A DNA stretch of 53,741 nt from an uncultured Clostridia bacterium (lineage in GTDB: Bacteria > Bacillota > Clostridia > TANB77 > CAG-508), in NCBI GenBank assembly GCA_949482135.1, contig CASYFC010000013.1, positions 1 through 53,741 of the forward strand, given 5' to 3'. A model generated the notes under the pieces. It worked only from the letters and a program-made list of their open reading frames with translations, was not told the origin of the DNA and did not search any database. Made by a program: the position numbers and the translations under genes. Every line of letters begins with the position of its first letter. The stretch's first letter is position 1. Shown piece after piece: positions 18,132 through 26,419 of the stretch.

Positions 18132-19289
18132 ATGGCACAAAAACGTGATTATTATGAAGTATTAGGAGTAGAAAAAAATGCTACTGATGAAGAATTAAAA
18201 AAAGCTTATAGGAAGCTTGCAAAAAAATATCATCCTGATGCTAACCCTGATAATAAAGAAGAAGCAGAAAAGAATTTTAAAGAAGTAAATGAAGCATATG
18301 AAATACTTTCAGATAAACAAAAAAGACAAATGTATGATCAATTTGGATTTAATGGACCTCAAGGATTTAATGGAAGCCAAGGCGGTGGATATTATTCATA
18401 TGGTTCTGGATTTGATGGATTTGGAGGATTTTCAGACTTTGGTGATTTTGGAGATTTAGGTGATATTTTTTCATCTTTTTTCGGGGGAGGTTCAACAAGA
18501 AGCAGATCATCAAATGGACCTAGAAAAGGAGCAGATTTAAAAATAAATATAGATATTACTTTTGAAGAAGCATATCTTGGTGTTGAAAAAGAAATTAGTA
18601 TAAATAGAAATGAAAAATGTACTTCTTGTAATGGAAGTGGCGCTAAAAAGGGAACAACAGCAGAAAAGTGTTCAATGTGTAATGGTACCGGAAAAATAAA
18701 ACAAATAGCAACAACTCCATTTGGACAAATGGCAACACAAAAAATATGTTCACAATGTGGTGGAACAGGTAAAGTAATAAAAGAACCTTGTCCAGATTGC
18801 AAAGGAAAAGGAATTGTAAAAAAATCAATAAAATTAAAAGTAAAAATACCAGAAGGAATTGATGAAGGTCAAACAATAGTATTAAAAAATGAAGGTGAAG
18901 TTGGATATAATGGTGGACCAAATGGCGATTTATATATTGTAATTCATATAAAAAGACATAGCATATATTCAAGAAAAGCAGAACATGTATTATGTGATAT
19001 TCCAATTACATTTACAGGAGCAGCTCTTGGAACAGATTTAGAAATTCCAATGGTAGATGGCTCTAAGGAAAAATACAAGATACCAGAAGGAACACAAACA
19101 GGAACAAAATTTGCAATAAAAAATAAAGGATTTAAAAGTGTTAATGGAAATTGGAGAGGCGATTTCGTATTTACAGTAATTGTTCAAACACCTAAAAAAT
19201 TAACTCGTGAACAAAGAGAATTATTTACTGAACTTGCTAAAACTATGAATGAACAACCACCAATTAAAAAAAGAGGAATTTTCGGATAG
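18132..19289 (+). CDS. dnaJ: Co-chaperone DnaJ (Hsp40)
   Basis: 385 residues. J domain 1-70 with KYHPDANPD, including HPD; Gly/Phe-rich region about 75-120; four CxxCxGxG repeats ([32 protein letters not shown]) at about 160-230, which bind two zinc ions; C-terminal peptide-binding domains. A full type I DnaJ. Last gene of the chaperone operon, closed by a terminator. Strong GGAGGAG site upstream. Confidence 0.98.
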   Translation: MAQKRDYYEVLGVEKNATDEELKKAYRKLAKKYHPDANPDNKEEAEKNFKEVNEAYEILSDKQKRQMYDQFGFNGPQGFNGSQGGGYYSYGSGFDGFGGFSDFGDFGDLGDIFSSFFGGGSTRSRSSNGPRKGADLKINIDITFEEAYLGVEKEISINRNEKCTSCNGSGAKKGTTAEKCSMCNGTGKIKQIATTPFGQMATQKICSQCGGTGKVIKEPCPDCKGKGIVKKSIKLKVKIPEGIDEGQTIVLKNEGEVGYNGGPNGDLYIVIHIKRHSIYSRKAEHVLCDIPITFTGAALGTDLEIPMVDGSKEKYKIPEGTQTGTKFAIKNKGFKSVNGNWRGDFVFTVIVQTPKKLTREQRELFTELAKTMNEQPPIKKRGIFG

Positions 19290-19296
19290 TTAAAAT

Positions 19297-19334
19297 AAAG
19301 TGGGCTTTTAAAAAATATAAAAAGCTCACTTTTT
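19297..19334 (+). terminator. Terminator of the chaperone operon
   Basis: 13-bp arms (19297-19309, 19320-19332) with one G-U pair, running into a T-tract. First of three hairpins in a row. Confidence 0.85.
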
Positions 19335-19402
19335 ACTTAGCCAGTTAAAGTTAACTTGTTACAGGCTAAGTAAACCAATATTTACTTTGTAAATATTGGT
19401 TT
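19333..19402 (+). promoter_or_regulatory. Two perfect tandem inverted repeats before recD2
   Basis: Repeat 1: 10-bp arms 19333-19342 and 19364-19373, with GTTAA/TTAAC inside its loop. Repeat 2: 13-bp arms 19372-19384 and 19390-19402, five-base loop. The right arm of the first and left arm of the second share two bases. Neither has a T-tract. They end 27 bases before the TTG start of recD2, in its leader or promoter region. No separate -35/-10 pair stands out. Confidence 0.5.
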
Positions 19403-19428
19403 CAGATATAAATAGATAGGAGAAAGAT

Positions 19429-21657
19429 TTGGAGCTTAAAGGTCAAATAGAAGAATTTATATATCAAAATGAATCAAATGATTATTCAATAGCTATTTTT
19501 TCGGTAGATGAAACTCAAGATGTGATAACTGTTGTTGGGTATTTACCTTTTATTACTGTTGGGGATACTCTTAAGTTAACAGGAAAAATGGTGGTTCATC
19601 AGGAGTATGGTGAGCAATTTAAAATAGAAACCTTCGAAAAAATGATGCCAGAAAATGCTGCTGCTCTTGAAAAATATTTGGCAAGTGGAACTATAAAAGG
19701 AATTGGTCCGGCTACTGCTAAAAAAATTATAGATAAATTTGGTGAAGAAACATTAGCTGTATTTAAATTTGAACCACTTAGATTAGCTGAAATAAAAGGA
19801 ATTTCTAAGGATAGAGCCTATGAAATGGGTGAAGAATTTAATGAAAAATGGGAAGTATGGCAGATTGTAAGTTTTCTAGAAAAATTTGGAATAGGTGCTA
19901 ATAATAGTAAGAGAGTCTATGATAAATTAGGTGTAGATGCAGTTGAAAAAATACAAGAAAACCCATATGTTTTAATAGATATTGTTTATGGAATAAGTTT
20001 TAATAATATAGATAGAATTGCTATGCAAATAGGTATTCCGCTTGATAGTGATTATAGAATTCAAAGTGGAATAAAATATAGCTTACTTGTTGCAAGTTAT
20101 AATGGAAATACATGTGTTTTAAAAGAGAATTTAGTAGAATATGTTAAAACTATTTTAGATGTTGAAGAAGATAAAATTCAAAACAATATTATAAATTTAA
20201 ATGTAAAATCTGAAATTCATATAATCAGTCAAGATAATAATGAATGGTTATTTTTAGAACAAATATATAAAGCTGAAAAAAATATTTCAGATAGATTAAT
20301 TGCTTTAAGAGATTGCAATAATACAAAACATTTAAAAGATTTCGAGAATGAAATAAAAAAACAAGAAGAAAAAATAGATATAGAACTTTCAGAAAAACAG
20401 TTTGAAGCAATACAACAGATCAATGAAAATAATGTATGTATTATTACTGGAGGACCTGGTACAGGAAAAACAACAATTATAAAATGTGTTATAGAAATAT
20501 ATAAAGAACATAAAAGAAAAGTAGTTTTATGTGCGCCAACAGGTAGAGCAGCTAAACGTATGAGTGAAACAACAGGAGAAGAAGCAAAAACTATACATAG
20601 ATTATTAGAAATTGGAAAATTTGATGAAGATAAATTAAATAGTATAGATACAGAAGTTGCACCAGTAGATGCTGATGTTTTAGTAATAGATGAAATGTCA
20701 ATGGTAGATACTTTTATTATGAATTATCTAATTAAAGCAATTTATCTTGGAACAAAACTGATTTTTGTAGGTGATCCTAATCAATTACCATCAGTAGGGC
20801 CTGGAAGTATTTTAAAAGATTTAATTGATTCTAAAGAATTTGCAACAGTTCATTTAGATAAAATATTTAGACAGGCTGCGAAAAGCAAAATAATAGTGAA
20901 TGCCCATAATGTTAACAACGGAATAAATTTTGTTGGAAAAAAAGATTATGAAGAAGATTCGTTAGAAGATTTCTTTTATATAAATGAATCAAATCAAGAT
21001 AAAATGCTATATCAAGTATTATCATTAAGTAAAGAAAGACTAAAGAATTATGGTGATTATGATTTCTTTACAAGTATTCAAGTTTTAACTCCAACTAAAA
21101 AAGGAAAACTTGGAACTAAAGAATTAAATGCTAAACTACAAGCAGAATTAAATCCATTTAATGAAGAATTATTAGAAAAAAATTATGGTGAGGTTATTTT
21201 TAGAGAAGGCGATAGAATAATGCAAATTAAAAATAACTATGATATATACTGGGAAAAAGGTTCTAGAAATGATTTAAGAACATATGAAGCTGGTACAGGA
21301 GTATTTAATGGAGAGATAGGAAGAATATTGAAAATAGACCATATAGAAAAACAAATTCAAGTAGAATTTGATGATAAAAAAATTGCTTGGTATGCATTTT
21401 CAGAACTTGATCAACTAGAACATGCGTATAGCATAACAATTCATAAAGCTCAAGGTAGTGAATTTGATGTTGTAATTTTAGTTATTCCACCATCTTCAAA
21501 TATGCTTTTGACGAGAAATCTTTTATATACGGGACTTACAAGAGCTAAGAAACTTTTGGTAGTTATAGGGAATAAAAATTTAATTGAATTTATGATTAAT
21601 AACTGTGATACTAAAAAAAGAAATACAGGATTAAAAATTAAATTTGAGACTATATAA
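19429..21657 (+). CDS. recD2: RecD2-type 5'-3' DNA helicase
   Basis: 742 residues, TTG start with an AGGAGA site at 19418-19423. RecD2 is the RecD-like superfamily 1B helicase of bacteria without a RecBCD enzyme; it acts alone in DNA repair and at forks. The N-terminal part has OB-like and helix-hairpin-helix segments (ASGTIKGIGPATAKKIIDKFG near 85-105). Walker A GGPGTGKTT is at about 340-348, Walker B VLVIDEMSMVD near 423, GDPNQLPSVGPGSIL near 450 and the C-terminal SITIHKAQGSEFD motif near 670. Monocistronic between hairpins. Confidence 0.93.
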   Translation: MELKGQIEEFIYQNESNDYSIAIFSVDETQDVITVVGYLPFITVGDTLKLTGKMVVHQEYGEQFKIETFEKMMPENAAALEKYLASGTIKGIGPATAKKIIDKFGEETLAVFKFEPLRLAEIKGISKDRAYEMGEEFNEKWEVWQIVSFLEKFGIGANNSKRVYDKLGVDAVEKIQENPYVLIDIVYGISFNNIDRIAMQIGIPLDSDYRIQSGIKYSLLVASYNGNTCVLKENLVEYVKTILDVEEDKIQNNIINLNVKSEIHIISQDNNEWLFLEQIYKAEKNISDRLIALRDCNNTKHLKDFENEIKKQEEKIDIELSEKQFEAIQQINENNVCIITGGPGTGKTTIIKCVIEIYKEHKRKVVLCAPTGRAAKRMSETTGEEAKTIHRLLEIGKFDEDKLNSIDTEVAPVDADVLVIDEMSMVDTFIMNYLIKAIYLGTKLIFVGDPNQLPSVGPGSILKDLIDSKEFATVHLDKIFRQAAKSKIIVNAHNVNNGINFVGKKDYEEDSLEDFFYINESNQDKMLYQVLSLSKERLKNYGDYDFFTSIQVLTPTKKGKLGTKELNAKLQAELNPFNEELLEKNYGEVIFREGDRIMQIKNNYDIYWEKGSRNDLRTYEAGTGVFNGEIGRILKIDHIEKQIQVEFDDKKIAWYAFSELDQLEHAYSITIHKAQGSEFDVVILVIPPSSNMLLTRNLLYTGLTRAKKLLVVIGNKNLIEFMINNCDTKKRNTGLKIKFETI

Positions 21658-21660
21658 GAA

Positions 21661-21699
21661 AATGTATTATTAGATTATATCTAATAATACATTTTTTTT
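21661..21699 (+). terminator. Terminator of recD2
   Basis: Perfect 14-bp A/T-rich arms (21661-21674, 21680-21693) and a run of eight T residues. Confidence 0.88.
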
Positions 21700-21721
21700 G
21701 AAAAAATTGAGATTATATAAA

Positions 21722-21728
21722 TGTCGAA
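21722..21728 (+). promoter_or_regulatory. Spo0A-binding 0A box upstream of spoIIA
   Basis: TGTCGAA is an exact match to the 0A box. It lies 40 bases upstream of the sigma-H type -35 element, in line with activation of spoIIA by Spo0A~P in B. subtilis. A seven-base match alone is weak; the context makes it credible. Confidence 0.6.
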
Positions 21729-21768
21729 AAGCTTCTAAAAATAGACAAAACTTCTATTTTTTCACCGA

Positions 21769-21793
21769 AGGAATTATACTTAAAATTTAGAAT
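21769..21793 (+). promoter_or_regulatory. Sigma-H type promoter of the spoIIA operon
   Basis: AGGAATT (21769-21775) and GAAT (21790-21793) are separated by 14 bases, as in the sigma-H consensus RNAGGAWWW-N10/11-RNNGAAT. It lies 34 bases before the spoIIAA start. Confidence 0.7.
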
Positions 21794-21826
21794 ATTAAAA
21801 GAGTAATTACAAAGGAGGAAAAAAAA

Positions 21827-22159
21827 TTGAATGTAAAACATTTTATAGAAGAAAAAGTTTTAATTTTTGAAATTACAGAAGAATTAGATCATCATGTAGT
21901 TGAAAGAATTAGAAAAAGGACAGACTATGAAATTCAAAGACTAATGCCTAAAGAAGTTATTTTTGATTTTACAAAAGTAAAATTTATGGATAGTGCAGGA
22001 ATAGGACTAGTTCTTGGAAGGTACAAGCAAGCAAATAGTTTTGGCGGAAAACTAAAAATTGTAAATGCAAGTGAAAGAGTTAAAAAAATATTGGAAATGT
22101 CAGGAGTTGCTAAAATTATACCAATTATAAATTTAGATGATACAGAAAAAACAGGATAA
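21827..22159 (+). CDS. spoIIAA: Anti-sigma F factor antagonist SpoIIAA
   Basis: 110 residues, TTG start with AAAGGAGG at 21811-21818; the ATG four bases further on is out of frame. STAS domain; the phosphorylated serine is in FMDSAGIG at about residue 56. Unphosphorylated SpoIIAA takes SpoIIAB away from sigma F and so starts the forespore programme. First gene of the classic spoIIAA-spoIIAB-sigF operon. Confidence 0.95.
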   Translation: MNVKHFIEEKVLIFEITEELDHHVVERIRKRTDYEIQRLMPKEVIFDFTKVKFMDSAGIGLVLGRYKQANSFGGKLKIVNASERVKKILEMSGVAKIIPIINLDDTEKTG

Positions 22160-22201
22160 TTATAAATTTGAAATTAATAAAATAGAAAGGAATTAAAATA
22201 A

Positions 22202-22642
22202 ATGAGTAAAAAAATAAAAAATGAAATGCAAATTGAATTTGCAAGTAAATCAGCAAATGAGGCATTTGCAAGAATAGCGGTTGCAGCATTTGTATCACAA
22301 TTAGACCCAACAATAGAGGAAATTGCGGATATTAAAACATCAGTTTCTGAAGCTGTTACAAATTCAATAATTCATGCATATCCAAATAAAGATGGGATAG
22401 TTAAAATAAAATCAATTTTATATGAAGATGAAATTGAAATAGAAATATCTGATACTGGAAGTGGAATTGAAAACGTTGAAGAGGCACGTGAACCACTATT
22501 TACAACAAAAGGAAATTTAGAAAGATCTGGAATGGGATTTACAATTATGGAAAACTTTATGGATACTCTAAAGGTTGAATCTATTGTAGGTCTTGGAACA
22601 AAAATTTCTATGAGTAAGAAAATAAAAAAAGAAAATACATAG
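22202..22642 (+). CDS. spoIIAB: Anti-sigma F factor and serine kinase SpoIIAB
   Basis: 146 residues. GHKL-type ATP-binding fold: SEAVTNSIIHAY (N box) near 50, IEISDTGSGIENVEEA (G1) near 80-95 and GMGFTIMENFMD (G2) near 112-123. It binds sigma F when loaded with ATP and phosphorylates SpoIIAA. 42 bases after spoIIAA, with an AAAGGA site. Confidence 0.96.
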   Translation: MSKKIKNEMQIEFASKSANEAFARIAVAAFVSQLDPTIEEIADIKTSVSEAVTNSIIHAYPNKDGIVKIKSILYEDEIEIEISDTGSGIENVEEAREPLFTTKGNLERSGMGFTIMENFMDTLKVESIVGLGTKISMSKKIKKENT

Positions 22643-22651
22643 GAGGCTAAG

Positions 22652-23368
22652 ATGAATGAGAGGAATAAAGCTCTTATTACTTTAGCACAGCAAGGAGATA
22701 AAGAAAAATTAACATTGCTTATAGAAGAAAACAAAGGATTAATATGGAGTATTGTAAAAAGATTTTTAGGAAGAGGATATGAACCAGATGATTTATATCA
22801 AATTGCTTGCATAGGTTTTATTGAGTCAATACAAAGATTTGACTTTAATTATAATGTTGAACTTTCTACATATTCTGTTCAATATATGATTGGAGAAATA
22901 AAAAAATTTCTAAGAGATGATGGAATAATTAGAATAAGTAGAAGCATTAAGGAACTTGGAATAAAAATAAAAGAATTAGAACATATATATATGGCAAAAA
23001 CAGGGGAATCTTTATGTGTTACAAAACTTGCAGAAATATTAGAGCTTCCAGAGGAAAACATTTATATTGCAATGGAAGCACAAAAAACTATTGAATCAAT
23101 AAATGCAAAAATAGGAGATGATGATAGAGAGATTCTAGATTTACTAGTTGATGAAGAGGATGAACAAAGTAAAATAGTAGATAAAATAACAGTATGGGAA
23201 ATGATAAAAAAATTAAATTCTAGAGATAGAGAGATTATTAATTTAAGATATTTTAAAGATAAGACACAAGCTCAAGTTGCTAAAATATTAGGTATTTCCC
23301 AAGTGCATGTTTCAAGAATAGAAAAGAAGATTTTAAGTGAATTTAAGAAAAACTTGCTTACCACTTAA
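22652..23368 (+). CDS. sigF: Sporulation sigma factor SigF
   Basis: 238 residues. Sigma-70 regions 2 (LIWSIVKRFLGRGYEPDDLYQIACIGFIESIQRFD, about 28-62), 3 and 4 (AQVAKILGISQVHVSRIEKKIL near the end). Directs early forespore transcription. Nine bases after spoIIAB with an AGGAGG site, so the two are translated together. The downstream genes spoIID and spoIIQ follow at short distance, although in B. subtilis they use sigma E and sigma F respectively. Confidence 0.96.
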   Translation: MNERNKALITLAQQGDKEKLTLLIEENKGLIWSIVKRFLGRGYEPDDLYQIACIGFIESIQRFDFNYNVELSTYSVQYMIGEIKKFLRDDGIIRISRSIKELGIKIKELEHIYMAKTGESLCVTKLAEILELPEENIYIAMEAQKTIESINAKIGDDDREILDLLVDEEDEQSKIVDKITVWEMIKKLNSRDREIINLRYFKDKTQAQVAKILGISQVHVSRIEKKILSEFKKNLLTT

Positions 23369-23421
23369 ATTATATGAACTGTTCTCAAAAATAAATTTTA
23401 AACAGAATAGGAGCTTAGATT

Positions 23422-24390
23422 TTGAAAAAACTAATATTTTACTTTATATTTGTTATAATTTTGATTTTTACAATGCCAATTGTTTTTACAAATCAATTTA
23501 AGACAGAAGAAGTGTCAGCAGAAAAGCTTGAAGAAAAATTTGATTATGGAGAATATACAACTATAAAATTATTGCATACTTCAACAGGAGAAGTTGAAGA
23601 AATGCATTTAGATGAATATTTGTATGGTGTAGTTAGTAGTGAGATGCCAGCAACTTTTGAAATGGAGGCATTAAAAGCACAGGCCGTAGTAGCAAGAACA
23701 TATACAATATATCAAATAAGGAATGGAAAAAAACATGAAAATGCAGATATGTGTGATAGTTCCTATAATTGTCAAGCTTGGATTTCCAAAGAAGACAGGT
23801 ATGCAAGATGGGAAGAAGGAAAAAGGGATGAATACTGGAATAAAATTGTTGAAGCAGTTAACTCTACAAAAGGAAAAGTTATTTTATACAATGGAGAACC
23901 GATAAACGCACTATTTCATAGTAATAGTGGAGGAGCAACAGAACTTTCAATAAATGTTTGGGGAGGCGATTTTCCATATTTTCAAACAGTACAAACTTCA
24001 GGAGAACAAAATTATACGTCATATAGTTCAGAAGTAACAATTTCAAAAGATGATTTAATAAAAAAGATGCTTGAAAAATATTCTGGATTTCAAATCAATT
24101 TTTCAGAAGAAGAACCAATTAAAATTTTAGAAAGAACAGTTTCAAATAGAATAAGTAGAATAAAAATTGGAAATATTGAAATTACAGGAGTAGATGCTAG
24201 AAATCTTTTTGGGCTTAAATCTGCAAATTTTAATTTTGAAATTTTAGGTGATAATATTAAATTTTCAGTATTAGGTTATGGGCATGGAGTAGGATTTAGT
24301 CAATGTGGAGGTGACACATTGGCAAAGAATGGGAGAAATTACGAAGAAATAATAAAATATTATTATAAAGATGTAGAAATAAGTGAATAA
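23422..24390 (+). CDS. spoIID: Stage II sporulation protein D (lytic transglycosylase)
   Basis: 322 residues, TTG start with an AGGAGC site. One N-terminal membrane segment (about 4-22); catalytic domain with SSEMPATFEMEALKAQAVVARTY near 71-93, whose first glutamate corresponds to the catalytic acid of SpoIID, and GYGHGVGFSQCGGDTLA near the C terminus. SpoIID cuts glycan strands at the engulfing membrane together with SpoIIP and SpoIIM; neither is in the window. Likely controlled by sigma E, but no clear promoter could be read in the 53-base gap after sigF. Confidence 0.94.
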   Translation: MKKLIFYFIFVIILIFTMPIVFTNQFKTEEVSAEKLEEKFDYGEYTTIKLLHTSTGEVEEMHLDEYLYGVVSSEMPATFEMEALKAQAVVARTYTIYQIRNGKKHENADMCDSSYNCQAWISKEDRYARWEEGKRDEYWNKIVEAVNSTKGKVILYNGEPINALFHSNSGGATELSINVWGGDFPYFQTVQTSGEQNYTSYSSEVTISKDDLIKKMLEKYSGFQINFSEEEPIKILERTVSNRISRIKIGNIEITGVDARNLFGLKSANFNFEILGDNIKFSVLGYGHGVGFSQCGGDTLAKNGRNYEEIIKYYYKDVEISE

Positions 24391-24445
24391 TCTTCAAAAA
24401 AATGCAAATAATGATACTAATATTTACAAAAAATTGGAGGTTATT

Positions 24446-25228
24446 ATGGGAAGAAGAGAATATTATGAAGAACACAAATTGAAAAAGTTAGTATATGTGT
24501 TTGCAAGTGTTTTAATTGTTTCAATAGTTGTGTTTTTAACACTATTGGTAGCATATAATAAAAAATTAAAAGAAAATTCAACACAAAGTTTATTAGAGCT
24601 TGGAAAGATGAATGACATTGTTTCGAATGAAAATTTAGAAGAAACAAGTTATTCTTCAGATAAGACAGTATCAATTGCAACTAATAATACAAATAAAAAT
24701 GAAACAAATACTGTAAAAAAGGAAAAAGTAAATACAACACCAGTAGAATCTACAGTGGTAAATAATATTTCTGAAAATGCAGTTACAAATACAAATGTTG
24801 TAGAAGAAAATATTGAAAAACAACTTGAATTTATAGCTCCTGTTTCAGGAGAGATAATAAAAGATTTTGCAAGAGATACGTTAATTTATTCAAATACATT
24901 AGAAGAATGGACAATTCATAATGGAATAGATATAAAGGCAGAAAAAATGTCTGTTGTTACAGCATCAGAAGAAGGAACAATCGAGTCGATAAAAAATGAT
25001 CCTAGATATGGTTTAACTGTAACAATTTCTCACAGAGATGGATTTAAGACAATATATTCAAATCTTTTAACAACAGAATTTGTAACAGAAAATGAAACTG
25101 TAGAAAAAGGACAAACTATAGGAACTGTTGGAGAATCATCAAGTTTTGAAATAGCAGATGAACCACATTTACATTTTGAAATGTATAAAGATAGTGAAAT
25201 TGTAAATCCTACAATTTACTTACAATAA
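24446..25228 (+). CDS. spoIIQ: SpoIIQ-type M23 (LytM) peptidase
   Basis: 260 residues from the ATG at 24446 (GGAGG at 24436-24440); a longer frame from 24383 overlaps spoIID and has no ribosome site. One membrane segment (about 13-36), a Thr/Asn/Glu-rich linker (about 60-125), then a LytM domain. The zinc ligands appear intact: HNGIDI near 158-163 and HLHFE near 240-244, as in clostridial SpoIIQ, whereas B. subtilis SpoIIQ has lost one. In the forespore membrane it pairs with SpoIIIAH during engulfment. A weak sigma-F-like sequence (GAATA at 24385, GCAAATAAT at 24404, 14-base spacer) lies upstream. Confidence 0.88.
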   Translation: MGRREYYEEHKLKKLVYVFASVLIVSIVVFLTLLVAYNKKLKENSTQSLLELGKMNDIVSNENLEETSYSSDKTVSIATNNTNKNETNTVKKEKVNTTPVESTVVNNISENAVTNTNVVEENIEKQLEFIAPVSGEIIKDFARDTLIYSNTLEEWTIHNGIDIKAEKMSVVTASEEGTIESIKNDPRYGLTVTISHRDGFKTIYSNLLTTEFVTENETVEKGQTIGTVGESSSFEIADEPHLHFEMYKDSEIVNPTIYLQ

Positions 25229-25234
25229 AAAAGA

Positions 25235-25276
25235 AAAAGTGAAATTTAAAGATATTCCTTAAATTTCACTTTTTTT
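25235..25276 (+). terminator. Terminator of spoIIQ, left half of a larger inverted repeat
   Basis: 14-bp arms (25235-25248, 25260-25273) with T-tract to 25276. The same left arm can pair elsewhere; see the next entry. Confidence 0.85.
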
Positions 25277-25303
25277 ATTTAAGGAATATCTCTAAATTTC
25301 ACT
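25238..25303. repeat. 26-bp inverted repeat that competes with the terminator
   Basis: Left arm 25238-25263 and right arm 25278-25303 are complementary at 25 of 26 positions (A25249 against C25292 fails), with a 14-base loop. The segment TAAATTTCACT occurs as a direct repeat at 25260-25270 and 25293-25303, so the left arm can pair with either copy: the near one gives the terminator, the far one a longer hairpin that sequesters the T-tract in its loop. The right arm ends one base before the cdaA -35. Confidence 0.75.
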
Positions 25304-25304
25304 A

Positions 25305-25332
25305 TTGAAAAAAAAGTTTATTATGTTATAAT
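25305..25332 (+). promoter_or_regulatory. cdaA promoter
   Basis: TTGAAA (25305-25310), 16-base spacer, TATAAT (25327-25332). Drives the small membrane protein gene and cdaA. Confidence 0.75.
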
Positions 25333-25393
25333 TAATATGTATATTAATTGATGAAAAAAATTTTGTTTAAATAAAAAACTTAAGGAGGAAAAG

Positions 25394-25507
25394 ATGGATA
25401 AAAGTAAATTATTTAGAAAAATAATTGCTGGAGTAATGATAGCTTTAATGCTATTTTCAGTATGTGGAACATTGTTATTTTATGTAATTAGCGGTTTAGC
25501 TGTGTAA
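25394..25507 (+). CDS. 37-residue membrane protein (Prli42/DUF4044-like)
   Basis: Too short for ordinary gene finders: ATG at 25394, TAA at 25505-25507, with a strong TAAGGAGG site at 25381-25388. The product begins MDKSKLFRKIIAGVMIAL and is a short basic N terminus (K3, K5, R8, K9) followed by a single membrane helix. Size and layout resemble Prli42, the miniprotein that anchors the stressosome in Firmicutes, and DUF4044 proteins; this is a resemblance only. It precedes cdaA by 11 bases, so the two are co-expressed. Confidence 0.75.
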   Translation: MDKSKLFRKIIAGVMIALMLFSVCGTLLFYVISGLAV

Positions 25508-25518
25508 GGAGAAATTAA

Positions 25519-26394
25519 ATGTTAAATCAAACGTTTGAAGAATTTGGTCAAAGATATTTTAATAATACTTTGGCAAATTTGTCCTCAAGTCCTTTTAATG
25601 TAGTTACAACAATTTTAGATGTATTAATTGTTATATTTTTTATATATAAAGCAACTAAAATGATAAAAGATACTAGAGCTTGGCAATTAATAAAGGGAAT
25701 TTTAGTTTTAATTGTAATTACATTATTGAGTGGATTTTTTAAATTGAATATAGTGAATTTTGTATTAACATCTATTATGTCATATGGATTTATAATGCTT
25801 ATTATAGTTTTCCAACCAGAACTTAGAAGAGCTTTAGAACAGCTTGGTACTACTAGAAAATTTAGTAGATGGTTTGGATTAGATGATAAAGATTTAAATG
25901 CAAAGAAAAAGGAAAATATTTATAAAATTGCAATTGCAGCAGTAGAGCTTGCAAAGCAAAAAAAAGGTGCTCTAATTGTAATTGAAAGAGAAATAAAAAT
26001 TCAAGATATTATTGCAACAGGAATAATTATGAATTCAGAAATTTCACCTCAATTATTAGTAAATATATTTGAGCCTAATACACCACTTCATGATGGAGCA
26101 GTTGTTATTAGTGATAATAAAATCGCAGCAGCCTCTTGTATGTTGCCACTCGCAGATGATAAAGATATTGCAAGAGAACTTGGAACAAGACATAGAGCTG
26201 CAATAGGTACTTCAAAAGAATCTGATGCAATGGTAGTTGTTGTTTCAGAAGAAACAGGAAAACTATCTATAGCTAAAGATGGTACTTTGATTGCAGATGT
26301 TAGGGAAGATGTATTAAAGAAAATATTAATAAAAAATTTAATACAAGAACCAATTTATACATCAAATAAAAATAATGAAAATAGAAAAAAATAA
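25519..26394 (+). CDS. cdaA: Diadenylate cyclase CdaA
   Basis: 291 residues. Makes cyclic di-AMP from two ATP. Three N-terminal membrane helices (about 20-95) precede the DAC domain with the DGA motif (PLHDGAVVISDNKIAAASCMLPL, about 190-212) and the GTRHRAAIG motif (about 222-230), both intact. In most Firmicutes cdaR and glmM follow directly; here a terminator and a minus-strand gene follow instead. Confidence 0.96.
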   Translation: MLNQTFEEFGQRYFNNTLANLSSSPFNVVTTILDVLIVIFFIYKATKMIKDTRAWQLIKGILVLIVITLLSGFFKLNIVNFVLTSIMSYGFIMLIIVFQPELRRALEQLGTTRKFSRWFGLDDKDLNAKKKENIYKIAIAAVELAKQKKGALIVIEREIKIQDIIATGIIMNSEISPQLLVNIFEPNTPLHDGAVVISDNKIAAASCMLPLADDKDIARELGTRHRAAIGTSKESDAMVVVVSEETGKLSIAKDGTLIADVREDVLKKILIKNLIQEPIYTSNKNNENRKK

Positions 26395-26419
26395 AAATCA
26401 CTTCTTCGAAGTGATTTTT
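26393..26419. terminator. Bidirectional terminator between cdaA and the HAD gene
   Basis: Perfect 12-bp arms (26393-26404, 26408-26419) around a three-base loop, with A/T tracts on both sides. It begins at the cdaA stop codon and ends at the base before the HAD gene's stop codon. Confidence 0.88.

Noticed and set aside
23391-23400. GAACTGTTC before spoIID as a LexA site
   Set aside because: Only one base separates the half sites, whereas LexA needs four; the gene is a sporulation gene.
24383-24445. Longer start for spoIIQ overlapping spoIID
   Set aside because: No ribosome site; GGAGG at 24436 serves the ATG at 24446, and the membrane helix position then fits the family.
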